64,000 nucleotides of DNA, from assembly GCF_905220415.1 (NCBI RefSeq), contig NC_059568.1, forward strand, positions 11,842,001 to 11,906,000. Reading direction: 5' to 3'. The position numbers and the translations under genes were made by a program. The stretch is from Colias croceus (Eukaryota; Arthropoda; Insecta; Lepidoptera; Pieridae). Positions 1 through 10,584 of this stretch are shown here, one piece after another. The notes under the pieces are model-generated. The model was given only the letters and a program-made list of their open reading frames with translations, had not been told where the DNA came from and did no database searches. Position 1 is the first letter of the stretch. Every line of letters begins with the position of its first letter.

Positions 1-906
1 CCATAATAGTCCATATCCTTTCATGACGTGAATTGAACGATTTTTTATTACCTAACATAGTGTTATAACACTTACACGTGTAACAAAAGTTGCCTTGAAA
101 GAAAAATATATGTACTGGACATATAATTTTAGAGAAATTTATAGGACAGATAATGTTATCCCCTTTCAAATACCATAGTGGCTCATTCCATTTGTTATGA
201 TGTAACGTCATTTTTTCGTAATAAAATGTATTCTTAACTCAATAAACCTATCAACCATTCCCAAGATTTTACCATCGAACATAACAATAACATAATATTT
301 TCGTTATACACTACCTACGTTTTCAATCGTTTAATCAGTAGCAAGGATAAAGGTCCAGCATAGGTAGTAGTTACTATAGTAACTAAAATTTACCTATTTT
401 AAATACCTAATTATCATATGTATTATGTTGAACCAATTCCTTCGAGATAATTAAATAAGGCTATTGCCAACGATTTCATTATCACAAGACAACATATTGC
501 ACCAAGCTATTGATCTTTGACGAACGTTGACCGACTAGCAAGTTTTAGCACATTATTATTATTACGTTATTTATTCCTACTTCTGCAGACATCTTATCTC
601 GCAGACAATACGAATTGTGCGACGATCAATAACCACGCCCACAAACGTTAATGTTGTGACTATTGACACAATGATAACACGTGTAGGCTACTTGATAACC
701 TTAATATTCATAAATATAACAATAAACTGAAAAGATGCGATAAGTTCATCTTAATCGTTATACCTAAGCGGAAGACATTTTACGTTATTATCAATTTATA
801 ACTTCACACTATTGATATAAGTGCCACTATTAGTAGAGAATTTTTAATTCTCGTTGTCAAGGGCAATAATAATTAGGTATTATACATCATATCAAAAATG
901 AATTAC
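1..906. other. CPT1 intron sequence (partial)
   Basis: AT-rich sequence without open frames or recognised repeats. By position it is the intron downstream of the last visible CPT1 exon. I see nothing else in it. Confidence 0.6.
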
Positions 907-1028
907 CATGACTTTAGTACGAGATATCTCTGGAGTTTCACGGCAATGGTTTCTTCGAATTCCTTAGCGAGCCTCTCTACTCTCTTGAAGTTATCATCAT
1001 CGAGAAGTGGTCGGACGCTCAACAAGTA
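907..1028 (-). CDS. CPT1: CPT1 exon, acyltransferase domain
   Basis: Acceptor TTTTTTTCAG; reads YLLSVRPLLDDDNFKRVERL and ends LQRYLVLKSW with a donor GTAATT in phase 2. The next expected exon (DWWEEY-type motif) is not found in bases 1-906. Confidence 0.93.
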
Positions 1029-4000
1029 CTGAAAAAAATTACAATTATAAAACATCGTGTTAAAAATTAAAAACCTTCGTAAGTATAATTCATTATTAAA
1101 CCAGAAAAAAAATCAGCACAAATTAATTTTTACGTTTATTAATAACAGTTTCGAGAAATTTTACATTTTTTAATTATAATAACATTATCGTAACATGTAT
1201 ACTGAATTCGTATATTTTTTTATCATAATCGAATCGGTTTAATCGGTTAAAGTTTTAAGGAGGAAACGACCTTACAAATGACCTTATGTTGAACATATTT
1301 TAATACGATTACACTCTTTTATATATACATACCCTTTTCATAGTATCTTTAACAGTGGGCAGAGGGAGTCTCGGCAGCGACCCTTGGAAACTGTACAACC
1401 TTGGTTTGTTCCACCCAGACAGTACCTTCACCACGCTCACCCATAGAATCGTCCTTAGAGATATCTTCGAGCCCGGCGCACGAGATTCATACATCCACCC
1501 CTAAAATATACTTCAAAATTAACATTTGTGAGTTTTTCATAGTCACGATGTACATCATCAAGTACAAGGCTGACTAGAGATAAACATAAATTGGTGTTTA
1601 TTATGGATATTCAATACCTATTCAATATTTTAGACTCGGCTTTTACTAGTGTTTCTTAGCTTAACTTTAGTACAGTATAAATGAAGTCATCCTAAGTGAT
1701 ATCCCAACGATACTTAAGGACCACTATTTAAAACTTTTCATCAATTTTGAAAAAAAAAATGATGAAAATAAGGTCAATGAATGAATAAATATATACGGTA
1801 TACAATCAGCGGTCCAGTCGACACTTCGACCTCGATCGCTCAGGCAATTACCTATTAAATAAGTAAAAAATCCCCCTCCGTTTACTATTCTTGAATTTTT
1901 TTAATGGTATTATATATTATTTTAACGACTTCTAATGCGTGGGTAATGTTTTAATTGTACACGTAGGTCAAAAGGGAAGTTTATCGGCCAAAAAAATCCT
2001 TCTAATGAACTCGGAAGTAAATAAATTTCTTCTATACTTATATCAATAATAAAATAAGCTTATACAATATCACCTACGTAAACAGTTCTTCTGGCATTGT
2101 TTTCGATCTAGTATCTAATTACGGCATATTTGAATAACGATACGTTCATCAAACAATGCCCGCAATGTCGATGATGAATTAGCTAGAATTAAGATTAATT
2201 TCAACTCAGAATTAATAATTGCTCAATAATCATTTGTACCTTGCAGTTATTTAATCCGTTTTTATAAGGTTTTTATTATCTCACGCTACCTTGATACGAT
2301 TGTATATCAACCAATATCAACAGATCAATATTGTTATATACTTATTATAATGTAATTTGTATGATAGAACGGAGTAATAGCTTAACATTAAAATCGTGTG
2401 AAGCTATGATTTAAATTTCTTATCACGAAATTTGAAGGGTAATTAATTAGATTTGATAAATTACAATGAAACTGCGATAAATATAGTGATAATCTTTTAG
2501 ATTATTTTTCACATCAAACAAATATAATATGTATAACAATGTTACTATGCTGTTTTTTTTTTAATGCCAAATACACTGTATTGTGGTAACAACAAACTAC
2601 TTAAACATATACAGATTGTAAACTTATTTTATACTGTTTCTGATACATAAAAACAGCCATGTTATGTGTAAAATCATACATCAAAGAAATATTTTTTTAA
2701 TAAATCGCAAAATGTTTGACTGACAAATATTTTTTGTGAATGAGTCAAAGCAAATAATATTGACTTACATTTACTTTCTTCACTAAACGGTGAAAACCCA
2801 ATAGGTACCCAAATACAGCTCTACCATATTTCAAAACATATCTATAAGTACTAAAAATATAAATGCTTAAGTAAATGTTTTTTTGTCACCATAATTATAT
2901 CAAAAAGCGGAAGGAAATTTAAGAATTATGTATTTATAATATTCGTCGAATAATGTATAAAACTACCATTTTAAAAACGTATTCTAATTGCCCGTATTTG
3001 ACAGTTTGAGTGACATTTTAATATTATCGTGTCTTAGTGCTGATTTACACAGGGTCAGTAACTGACTACAAATTCGAGGCAAATCAGTGCTGACCCGAAA
3101 AAAAACCCTGTGTAAACAGATTTGAAGTCAGTACAGAGGCTTGAAGTCTATGGAAACAGTTAAAGTCTTGACTTAACTGACATATAGACTTGTCTACTGA
3201 CCCTGTGTAAATCAGCACTTATTCTCAATTGCTAGGTACTGCATACAAATGTAATTGAGAGAAAAAGAAATAATATTTTTATATTGTATATAACAATGCT
3301 GATCACATTTATGTATCACCACAAATATGAGGTTGTGGTTATTACTGCATGTCTTAGCCCATATATATATTCATTAAAATTTTATTATTTTTCCATCAAC
3401 TGAACTAGCCAGTATTTTGAGCATTTGATATTGAAAATATATATTAACACTAGCTGTCCCGGCGAACGTTGTTCTGCCTTACTCATCACTTAGGGGTATG
3501 AAAAATAGATGTTGGCCGATTCTCAGACCTACCCAATATGCACAGAAAATTTCATTACAATCGGTCCAGTCGTTTTGGAGGAGTATGGTAACTAACAATG
3601 TGACACGGAAATTTTATATATTGGATTATTTCTGTAAATGATTACATATTTCACTAAAACTTATTAATAATTGAAGAACATATTAAACTACCATTTCAAA
3701 AATGTATTCTAATCTTATTCTAATTGTCCGTATTTGACAGTTTACAGGTGACTTTTTAAAATGTTTGTGTAATAATTTATTGGACGGATAAATTTTAACC
3801 AAGGATTGAAAAATCGGCCCTAAATATAAAAAGAAAACTTACCTTATACATTAGTAGTATCTTAAGTAAGTATCTCATCAAAAATATAACAGTGAGCCAC
3901 ATAGTCAGAGCTGCCAGCAAACACGCTACCACTTGCCACATTGTAGAATTGCTAAAAAATAAAACAGTTTTTATCTTACACAAGTCAGGAAGAAATATTA

Positions 4001-4785
4001 GTTTATTAATTTATTCATAATCTTTATTGCATACAAAATATAAAATACAAATTTCACACACACAGACAGAACATTTGATGCAAAGGGCGGCTTTATTGCT
4101 TCAAGAAATAAAATATTAAAGGACAAAATAATACAATTGTTTCAAAGGTTACCTAGGTAAAACCGTTAAAGCTTTTTGTACTAATCCAAATGGTATATTG
4201 AATCCACCAAAATGAGCAGCGACCAGTAATGTCCATAGGACATACAAAGATTGGAGATGTCCTGGGTAAACTCCATTGTGAATACTATTCTGTGGACAAA
4301 ATGAATTGGATTAACATCTTGTCTTATTTAATTCATATTATTTCATAAATATAAGAACAGATGTGTCATGGAAAAATTTAGAAATTATTTACATATAAAA
4401 ATGAAACCCGTTTCGCGTTGTCATGGCATCTCGTGTGAACGGCTGAACCAATATCGATAATTGTTTTTTTATTATATTCCTTGAAGTACGATGATGGTTC
4501 TTATGTAGAGAAAACGTAAATATGTACCACGAAAGTCGGGGCAGACCGCTAGTTGATTATACTTATAGTGTTCTAACCTAAGCAGGTAAGAAAAGTACAT
4601 AACTACAGTTTATTGTTTTTCGAAGAATACTTACTCTGAATCGGGCAAGGCGCTTCTTCCAAGACCGTAACCCAGACTCCCACACTAGATAGAGGACTTC
4701 CCGGTCAAAGTTCACATCCCAGCCATCGTGAGTGATGGCAAAGGAGAACGCTACAGCAGAATGGGCTTCTGCCATGGTGCTTTAC
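907..4785 (-). CDS. CPT1: Carnitine O-palmitoyltransferase 1, N-terminal part (five exons, gene continues off left edge)
   Basis: CPT1 sits in the mitochondrial outer membrane, transfers long-chain acyl groups from CoA to carnitine, and is the malonyl-CoA-regulated entry step of beta-oxidation (Drosophila orthologue: withered). Five minus-strand exons join in frame at consensus sites: 4785-4635 (ATG at 4775), 4289-4153, 3951-3843, 1500-1333 and 1028-907, about 225 residues. The start MAEAHSAVAFSF, the segment SGLRSWKKRL, two membrane spans (exons 2 and 3), the motif SLPRLPLPTVKDTMKR and then YLLSVRPLLDDDNFKR all match the CPT1 N-terminal regulatory region and the beginning of the acyltransferase domain. 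The catalytic histidine region must lie left of base 1. The ATG is preceded by a splice acceptor (TTTCAG, 4790-4786), so a 5' UTR exon lies upstream; I could not place it. The exon phases fit, so I am confident of the family. Confidence 0.95.
1333..1500 (-). CDS. CPT1: CPT1 exon, linker and start of acyltransferase domain
   Basis: Acceptor ATTTTAG; 56 codons from GWMYESRAPGSK to LPTVKDTMKR, including SFQGSLPRLPLP, a hallmark of the carnitine/choline acyltransferase N-terminus. Donor GTATGT, phase 0. Confidence 0.94.
3037..3218. mobile_element. MITE, PIF/Harbinger (Tourist)-like
   Basis: Terminal inverted repeats of 24 bases begin GTGCTGATTTACACAGGG at the left and are mirrored at the right end. 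They are flanked on both sides by TTA (3034-3036 and 3219-3221), the 3-bp target duplication usual for Harbinger. No coding capacity. Confidence 0.8.
3450..3625 (-). mobile_element. Helitron-like short element, family D
   Basis: Read on the minus strand it starts TCCAATATATAAAATT and ends GGGACAGCTAG. It sits between A and T, which fits the rolling-circle hallmarks 5' TC, 3' CTRR and AT target. A diverged relative is at 30287-30449. A SINE/LINE origin is possible, since no helicase is present. Confidence 0.6.
3843..3951 (-). CDS. CPT1: CPT1 exon, second membrane span
   Basis: Acceptor TTTTTTAG; the first base completes the split serine codon. The hydrophobic run QVVACLLAALTMWLTVIFL followed by MRYLLKILL matches the second CPT1 membrane helix and its juxtamembrane motif. 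Donor GTAAGT, phase 0. Confidence 0.92.
4153..4289 (-). CDS. CPT1: CPT1 exon, first membrane span
   Basis: Acceptor TCCACAG precedes codons reading NSIHNGVYPGHLQSLYVLW and a hydrophobic stretch (LYVLWTLLVAAHFGGF) that fits the first CPT1 transmembrane helix. It ends in phase 2 at GTAACC. Confidence 0.9.
4390..4552 (+). mobile_element. Helitron-like short element, family E, in CPT1 intron
   Basis: Ends CAGACCGCTAG followed by T. It shares GAACGGCTGAACC and ATTCCTTGAAGTAC with the copies at 16854-17023 and 23609-23775. The 5' end is diverged, so the start is approximate. Confidence 0.55.
4635..4785 (-). CDS. CPT1: CPT1 exon with start codon
   Basis: Ten untranslated bases follow the acceptor, then the ATG (4775) and 47 codons end at a GTAAGT donor (4634-4629) in phase 0. 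The exon encodes the cytosolic N-terminal regulatory segment. Confidence 0.93.
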
Positions 4786-5741
4786 CTGAAACAATTCCTG
4801 TATCACAGAGCTATACTTTACATTTTATACATTTCTGTAGACAAAATTTATAAAATGACAGTAAATTGCATTTGCCACATAAGTTTAATCACTCTATAAA
4901 TAATTAATTACATGAAATTATAAATAAAACATTGAATGAGCAGTGTAAAATACAGAAATGGCTATAATTATCATACATGTACACAAATGTGCTGGTATTA
5001 CTTAATAAAAGATTTTATACACATAATCAGCAATGCACAGAAGCTTCACTAGTTACAATACGCAAGAAAAAATAAAGATAAAATCAATAGGTTAATATAT
5101 CTATATTAATTTTTTATTTTCTATTTGTCTATTCTCTAATAGACAGATAGAAAATAAACAAACTATGTATGTAACATACATAAAAACCCAAGTGCAGCAG
5201 GTTAAATTATACAAAAATTTAGTTTATTCCAATTAAAATCTATGCTAGCCTTGCCAAAGCGCATACACTAAAACATAAACAGTATTTTTAAAACAACCAA
5301 ATCCATTAGAAAATGAAAAGGTATATAAATACATTAAACAAGCATTTTATAGAAAGTACTCTGGTATAAATTCATGATATGTACATTTTTGCTCAAGCTA
5401 TCGTTATTCAAATATAGTATCTTATCTTGTGTTTTGATAGTGTCTGGAGAGTTTTATCAGTACATATATAGTTAAAAGGATATACATAATATTATATTTT
5501 GGATGATTAATACAGGCAGTAAAATTTTTTTGTCACTAAGATTTCGGGAATGGTATAGTTTTATTTGTAGAACTATCTACATTTTATTGGACACGGGGAA
5601 CTCAAAGGATTTAAATTTTTAATAATATATTATATGCTCTACAAAACCTGTCTCATTACATTATTTGAATACAGTTTAATAAAACTGCAATCTATAATAT
5701 GTCCTTTATTTAGGTATATGATGGTATAAATTTAATACAAT
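4786..5741. other. Non-coding, probable CPT1 5' intron
   Basis: AT-rich. The one distinct structure is an 18-bp-arm hairpin (5116-5133 with 5138-5155, 4-base loop, one G-T pair). No exon or promoter is recognised. Confidence 0.5.
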
Positions 5742-5756
5742 ATTATTTGTTTCGTA

Positions 5757-5909
5757 TCAATATCCGGAATCCATCTTGAGTCAAGCACCCCCTCTTTGTG
5801 CCTTGAGTCAGCGTTTCTCCTACCTCTCCGCTGGTGGCGCCCTCTATCGTACGGTTTTGGTACTACTTACAAGGCGCCTGAGCACCGGGTGAAGTCTCGT
5901 CATTATAGC
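5757..5909 (+). repeat. DIRS left inverted terminal repeat
   Basis: Starts TCAATATCCGGAATCC and ends near CTCGTCATTAT. Its complement lies at 10432-10584 with essentially no differences by eye. The outer 15 bases (5742-5756) are specific to the left end. Confidence 0.93.
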
Positions 5910-6045
5910 GTCGTTCTTTGTGCCGTGCACAAGTCAGCTAGAAGTGTATACTTTACGTTTTTATTTTAATTAGTTTCTTTGTTTGAACGTTTAAAACTTA
6001 AATTTAAATCAAGTGTAAAGTGCAACCTCTCCGTTTTTGATAATT

Positions 6046-7272
6046 ATGGAGAATCAGGACTACGAGCACAATGAGGAACCGGTTAATAAAGAATCGGGTT
6101 CTGGGAAGCGTCGCCAGTCTTCTCCACCGAGTTCGGATTGTGAAAGCGTCTCTTCGAGCAGTGACAGTGATTCACAGGATACACGTGTGCACCGAAAAAG
6201 GTTTAAAAAGGCGGGTAAAGAAGAACAAACCGTGAGTTTTGAACACTTAAACATGCTATCGTACCAAGTTGCATATCTAACGGATTTAATTACCAAAAAT
6301 GCCGCGTTTGCCAACGGTCTTTCTACTAATCAGAACGTTGAAAATGTGCTTCATTCGAATAGCGATTTAAATTTACGCCCACCTACCCTAAGTACGGAAG
6401 GCGCGTCTACATCTCAATTAAATTTATCCGAATTAAAAACTACCGTCAAAGATCCGATTTATTCGCAATCAAGTGAAATTTATCTAAACAAATTGCACAA
6501 TTTACAACGATTTAACCGCGATGATTGGTACGCTATTCGTTTTGTTGATGTACAAAAGAAGTATTTGACAACACCCGGTTTTGTGGAATTGAGTGTAAAC
6601 GATTCTTTAAAACGGTATGAATCAGGTATGCTTCGCGAGGACCCTCGTTCTTATTTAATCGAGCGGTCATTTGCAGCCTTAACTAATGCTATACTATGCC
6701 AAAAAGATGAATTACAAAAAACGTTGCAATCATTAGTAGATTGGGCTAGTCAAGAAAAAGAGTCGTTAACACCAAACTCATTGTTTAATAAGGTAGAATC
6801 GTTATTTTCTAAAGAATCGGCATACAATAAAGTTACTGACGATTTATTACAAATAGTTTGTGGAAGACGGGCAGACTGTATTACTATACGCCGCGAGTCG
6901 TTGCTTAAACAAATTCCGGAGGAATTTCACCGCGACGTTTTATTTAAAATACCTCCAAGTGCGTCAACGTTATTTAATGATGAGTCAGTGCAAAACTATC
7001 TCCAAAAAATTGGGGGGGCCGAAAAATTAATAGCATTACCTCGATCAGGGCCTCACATAAAGGATAATTTCATTCGTAATCAGCACAATCAATCTAAACC
7101 GTCAACAAGCTCACAATCGAATGAACATTTTTTTCGACACAACTCTTTATCATCCAAAAAGGGTAAACGCACATCTAGGCAACAAAAATACACAAATAGA
7201 AACAAATCGGGTAGTTATAAACAAAAAGAAAAAGGATCGCGGCCATCGTTTAAAAATAAAAATCGCGAATGA
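6046..7272 (+). CDS. DIRS ORF1, gag-like protein
   Basis: A 408-residue frame from the ATG at 6046 (the frame is open a few codons further upstream). It begins MENQDYEHNEEP, has an acidic and serine-rich N-terminus (residues about 10-50), a mostly helical middle and a strongly basic, lysine/arginine-rich tail suited to nucleic-acid binding. No zinc knuckle is visible. By position it is the presumed nucleocapsid protein, as in other DIRS elements. It overlaps the start of the RT frame by about 150 bases in a different frame, and one TGA (7270-7272) separates it from the long recombinase frame, which is in phase with it. Confidence 0.8.
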   Translation: MENQDYEHNEEPVNKESGSGKRRQSSPPSSDCESVSSSSDSDSQDTRVHRKRFKKAGKEEQTVSFEHLNMLSYQVAYLTDLITKNAAFANGLSTNQNVENVLHSNSDLNLRPPTLSTEGASTSQLNLSELKTTVKDPIYSQSSEIYLNKLHNLQRFNRDDWYAIRFVDVQKKYLTTPGFVELSVNDSLKRYESGMLREDPRSYLIERSFAALTNAILCQKDELQKTLQSLVDWASQEKESLTPNSLFNKVESLFSKESAYNKVTDDLLQIVCGRRADCITIRRESLLKQIPEEFHRDVLFKIPPSASTLFNDESVQNYLQKIGGAEKLIALPRSGPHIKDNFIRNQHNQSKPSTSSQSNEHFFRHNSLSSKKGKRTSRQQKYTNRNKSGSYKQKEKGSRPSFKNKNRE

Positions 7273-9166
7273 CTATCAATTATTTTACGGCGGCTGTCTC
7301 AAACAATTTCAATGTGTCTGGAGCAATTTTGGTGCACCAAAACAAATTTGCAAACTACTAAGTGGAGTATGTATTCCCTTTATCCGAAAACCGCCGCTGA
7401 TATTTCCAAATTCGCTTATAATGGAAAAATATCGAACACAGACGTCTCCAGACATGACCTTACAAATAAAAGACATGTTGAAATCGGGAATATTAGAACT
7501 AGCAGAGACAACTCCAAGTTACCTTTCGACTTTCTTTTTGATACCGAAACCCGACGGCAGCCACCGTCCAATTTTCAATTTGAAGCGGTTAAATTTCTTC
7601 ATCAAAACAAAGCCATTTCAATTATTCAGCCATTTTCGCGTGCCAGCCTTTTTGCAGGATTCCGATTGGATGGTGAAACTGGATTTGAGCCAGGCTTACT
7701 TTCACGTGCCTATCTGTCAACGCCATCGCAGATTCTTGAGACTCAATTATCACCAGGATCCAAGTCGGCACCAATTGCTGCAGATGACGTGCCTGCCCTT
7801 CGGTCTCTCCTCGGCACCAAGAACGTTTGCCACGTTGACCAATTGGGTGGCAGAGTTTCTCAGGAACAAAGGCATCAGGTGCGTAGTCTATTTGGACGAT
7901 TATCTTCTAGCAAGTCAGTCCATGCATCAGCTGGCAGACGATATAGCTCAAACAATCAAAATCATGTCGCTATTGGGCTTGAACATAAATTTCGAAAAAT
8001 CTGTGTTGGTACCGACCCAATGCCTCGAGTTTCTCGGCATTACCTGGGACACAACGCTCAACGCAAAGTCCCTGTCGGTGCCGAAGTGCCTAACGCTACG
8101 CAAAGCACTTCAAAAACAGATCGAAACAGGCAGTTGGTCCCTAAAGCAATATCAATCCTTAATGGGGAGACTCAACTTCGCCGCATTCGTCGTTCCAAGG
8201 GGATGACTTCACTGTCGTTCACTGCAATGTTACAGTCGACAGCTGCCAATGAACCATCCCTATCGCAAGATTCAAATCCCGAAAAGAGTGATAGAGGACC
8301 TGGTATGGTGGAAGGACGCAATCGAGACGAGCTCGCCAATTCATCTACCTGCAATATCTCATCTTTTAACGACGGATGCCTCGGATATCGGTTGGGGGGC
8401 TTGTCTAGGAGGCAAAAACATATTCGGTCACTGGACAGTGCGCCAATTAGCGTGGCACGCCAATCAAAAGGAGATGTTCGCGGTATATGCAGTGATTTTG
8501 CAGGAACAGAACCAGTTAGCAGATGCTCATATTCTTCTGCAAACGGACAATCGAACAGTCGTGGCATACATAAACAAGGAAGGCGGGACAAAATCAAAAA
8601 AGCTTCTAAATTTAACTCGACAGCTTCTGGCGATTTTGGACGGGCTCAACATTCACCTTCAAGCGCAATACTTTCCGGGCAGGTACAACGCCGAAGTGGA
8701 CGCTCTGTCTCGTCAGAAACCTTGCCCCGAATGGCATCTGCTACCACCTGCCACGATGAAGATATTTCGAAGGTGGGGAACTCCAGTAATAGATCTCTTT
8801 GCCTCAACGTCAGCTCATGTGATCCCAAACTATGTGACAGTGGACTTGCAAGACCCCATGGCGCAGCATCACAACGCCTTTTGTCACCAGTGGAATTACA
8901 GTCTAGGGTGGTTGTTTCCCCCGCCAAATCTCATCCCGACAGTCCTACATCACCTGAACGAAGCTACGGGGAGGTACATTCTGATTGCCCCCAAATGGCA
9001 CAAAGCGTTTTGGCGGGCAGATGTACAGCGGAGAGCGCTGGATCATCCTTATCTCATTCCAGATCTAGCACAGGTGTTAATCGACACGACAACGGGTGTA
9101 CACCCACCACAAGTACAAGACCTGCAATTGGAAGCCTGGTTGATGTCGGGTGGCAAGAAATATTAG
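7121..9166 (+). pseudogene. DIRS reverse transcriptase / RNase H / methyltransferase-like frame, broken by one TGA
   Basis: The frame is open from 7121 to 8203, hits TGA at 8204-8206 and continues in the same frame to 9166. The RT part shows LDLSQAYFHVPI (residues about 187-198), LPFGLSSAPRTF (225-236) and the catalytic VVYLDD (255-260). After the stop come RNase H motifs LTTDASDIGWGA, LLQTDN and VDALSR. The C-terminal stretch with IDLFAS and PPPNLIP fits the DAM-like methyltransferase region found after RNase H in DIRS elements. The stop lies in a conserved linker, PRG-stop-LHCR, and could come from one C-to-T change in an arginine codon. The true start is uncertain because the first 50 residues overlap ORF1. 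Complementation or readthrough cannot be excluded. Confidence 0.88.
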
Positions 9167-10122
9167 CAGGTTGGACGAATCAGGAACAAGAACTTTTAAT
9201 GTCCAGTTGGCGAAGCTCAACATTGAATACTTACAAATCGGCATGGGTTAGATGGAAGAAATGGTGTGAGTCAAATTTTATTAATTTTAAATGTCCGAGT
9301 GCCGATCAGGTGGCGCGATACCTGGCACATTTACATTGCGATGTTGGACTTGCATATAGAACTATATTAGTACACAAATCAGTTATTTCAACATTTACTA
9401 GTGTTTCTACTAATATTGACATGTCATCAAATTTTTTCATAAAGCACATGCTTAAAGCTATATCTGTTACTCGAAATAAACCTGTAAAACCGCCTATTTG
9501 GAATCCAAAAAAGTTGCTAGATTATATTGCTTCACATAGTATAGATGAAAATAATATTTATCAGGTTTCTAGGCTTACATCTACTTTATTATTACTAGCC
9601 TCTGGTCGTAGAGTTCATGACCTTACTTTACTTCGCATTGACAGTGACAGTTTAGTGGATGAAAATAATTCAATTGTATTCTGGCCAGCTTTTGGTTCTA
9701 AGACTGATAGTATTAATCATAGGCAGTCTGGGTGGAGGCTTAGAGAACACCCTATTAAGAACTTTAACTTGATTTTTTGGATAAGACAGTTGTTGAAAAT
9801 AACACTACAGCGTCGAAATAACATTAATCATCTTTTCATCACAGCTAGAGGTGAATCTAAGCCTGCATCTAGAACTGTTATTGGCGGCTGGATAAAATCC
9901 CTTTTGAAAGAGGCTGGTATAGAGGCTTCTCCAGGTTCTATAAGATCTGCTGTAGCCTCTTTAAATTGGGTAGAAAATTTTTCAATAGATAAAATTCTTG
10001 AAACAGGTAATTGGAAAGCAATACATACTTTCCAGAACTATTACCAAAAAGAATTGATTGAATATAATAGGTTTAATTGTAATGAATCGGTATCATTGTC
10101 TAATTATTTTGATCCTGTTTAA
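7312..10122 (+). CDS. DIRS tyrosine recombinase with long N-terminal overlapping frame (936 codons)
   Basis: The last third is a tyrosine recombinase/phage-integrase-like domain. An SAM-like core-binding region starts near WQEILAGWTNQEQELL. The catalytic domain follows with the first arginine in LLASGRRVHDL, the second arginine in PGSIRSAVAS, and the presumed nucleophile tyrosine in TFQNYYQKE. The usual histidine of the H-x-x-R box is not obvious (proline/glycine there). The first 600-odd codons overlap the RT/RNase H frame and lack a stop; such overlap is known in DIRS-1. The N-terminal product is serine/arginine-rich and may or may not be translated, so the recombinase could start nearer 9100. 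Confidence 0.85.
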   Translation: MCLEQFWCTKTNLQTTKWSMYSLYPKTAADISKFAYNGKISNTDVSRHDLTNKRHVEIGNIRTSRDNSKLPFDFLFDTETRRQPPSNFQFEAVKFLHQNKAISIIQPFSRASLFAGFRLDGETGFEPGLLSRAYLSTPSQILETQLSPGSKSAPIAADDVPALRSLLGTKNVCHVDQLGGRVSQEQRHQVRSLFGRLSSSKSVHASAGRRYSSNNQNHVAIGLEHKFRKICVGTDPMPRVSRHYLGHNAQRKVPVGAEVPNATQSTSKTDRNRQLVPKAISILNGETQLRRIRRSKGMTSLSFTAMLQSTAANEPSLSQDSNPEKSDRGPGMVEGRNRDELANSSTCNISSFNDGCLGYRLGGLSRRQKHIRSLDSAPISVARQSKGDVRGICSDFAGTEPVSRCSYSSANGQSNSRGIHKQGRRDKIKKASKFNSTASGDFGRAQHSPSSAILSGQVQRRSGRSVSSETLPRMASATTCHDEDISKVGNSSNRSLCLNVSSCDPKLCDSGLARPHGAASQRLLSPVELQSRVVVSPAKSHPDSPTSPERSYGEVHSDCPQMAQSVLAGRCTAESAGSSLSHSRSSTGVNRHDNGCTPTTSTRPAIGSLVDVGWQEILAGWTNQEQELLMSSWRSSTLNTYKSAWVRWKKWCESNFINFKCPSADQVARYLAHLHCDVGLAYRTILVHKSVISTFTSVSTNIDMSSNFFIKHMLKAISVTRNKPVKPPIWNPKKLLDYIASHSIDENNIYQVSRLTSTLLLLASGRRVHDLTLLRIDSDSLVDENNSIVFWPAFGSKTDSINHRQSGWRLREHPIKNFNLIFWIRQLLKITLQRRNNINHLFITARGESKPASRTVIGGWIKSLLKEAGIEASPGSIRSAVASLNWVENFSIDKILETGNWKAIHTFQNYYQKELIEYNRFNCNESVSLSNYFDPV

Positions 10123-10303
10123 AATTAAAATATTAAGTACATAAAATTAAAGATTGTATATTCACATTGTATGTTGATTAGTAAGAATAAATAGTGTATT
10201 AAACATTCAATGTTTATTATTTCTATTACATACACATTATAGCGTCTATTACAAGCTATGTACATAAGACATAGCTTGCGCACCAGGTGATAACAAACAA
10301 ATC

Positions 10304-10403
10304 ACTCAAGATGGATTCCGGATATTGATACGAAACAAATAATAGAGAGTTTTACCAACAAATAAAACTTACCTATTATTTTTTCTTCAATATCCGGAAT
10401 CCA
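10304..10403 (+). repeat. DIRS internal complementary region (circle-junction template)
   Basis: Bases 10304-10343 are the exact complement of the element's left end (5742-5781), and 10341-10403 are the exact complement of its right end (10568-10630). The two overlap by three bases (AAT). The region thus reproduces the head-to-tail junction expected in the circular intermediate, the defining DIRS feature. Confidence 0.92.
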
Positions 10404-10431
10404 GGTAATGTCTACCTGGTGCATCATGAGT

Positions 10432-10584
10432 GCCATAATGACGAGACTTCACCCGGTGCTCAGGCGCCTTGTAAGTAGTACCAAAACCGTACGATAGAGG
10501 GCGCCACCAGCGGAGAGGTAGGAGAAACGCTGACTCAAGGCACAAAGAGGGGGTGCTTGACTCAAGATGGATTCCGGATATTGA
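10432..10584 (+). repeat. DIRS right inverted terminal repeat
   Basis: Complement of 5757-5909. It is followed by the right-specific extension 10585-10630, ending GTAAAACTCTCTATT. Confidence 0.93.

Larger units (their letters stand above)
1501..3842. other. CPT1 intron with insertions
   Basis: AT-rich intron. It holds a TTA-flanked MITE (3037-3218), a Helitron-like element (3450-3625) and two diverged copies of a roughly 60-base segment (2959-3020 and 3685-3758) sharing GTATTCTAAT and CCGTATTTGACAGTTT. The remainder shows nothing recognisable. Confidence 0.6.

Noticed and set aside
3685..3758. Short direct repeats (with 2959-3020) as ends of one LTR element
   Set aside because: Diverged copies without TG/CA ends or target duplication; more likely two pieces of an old dispersed repeat.
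8172..8927. Minus-strand frames across the DIRS RT/RNase H region
   Set aside because: Shadow frames with no motif.
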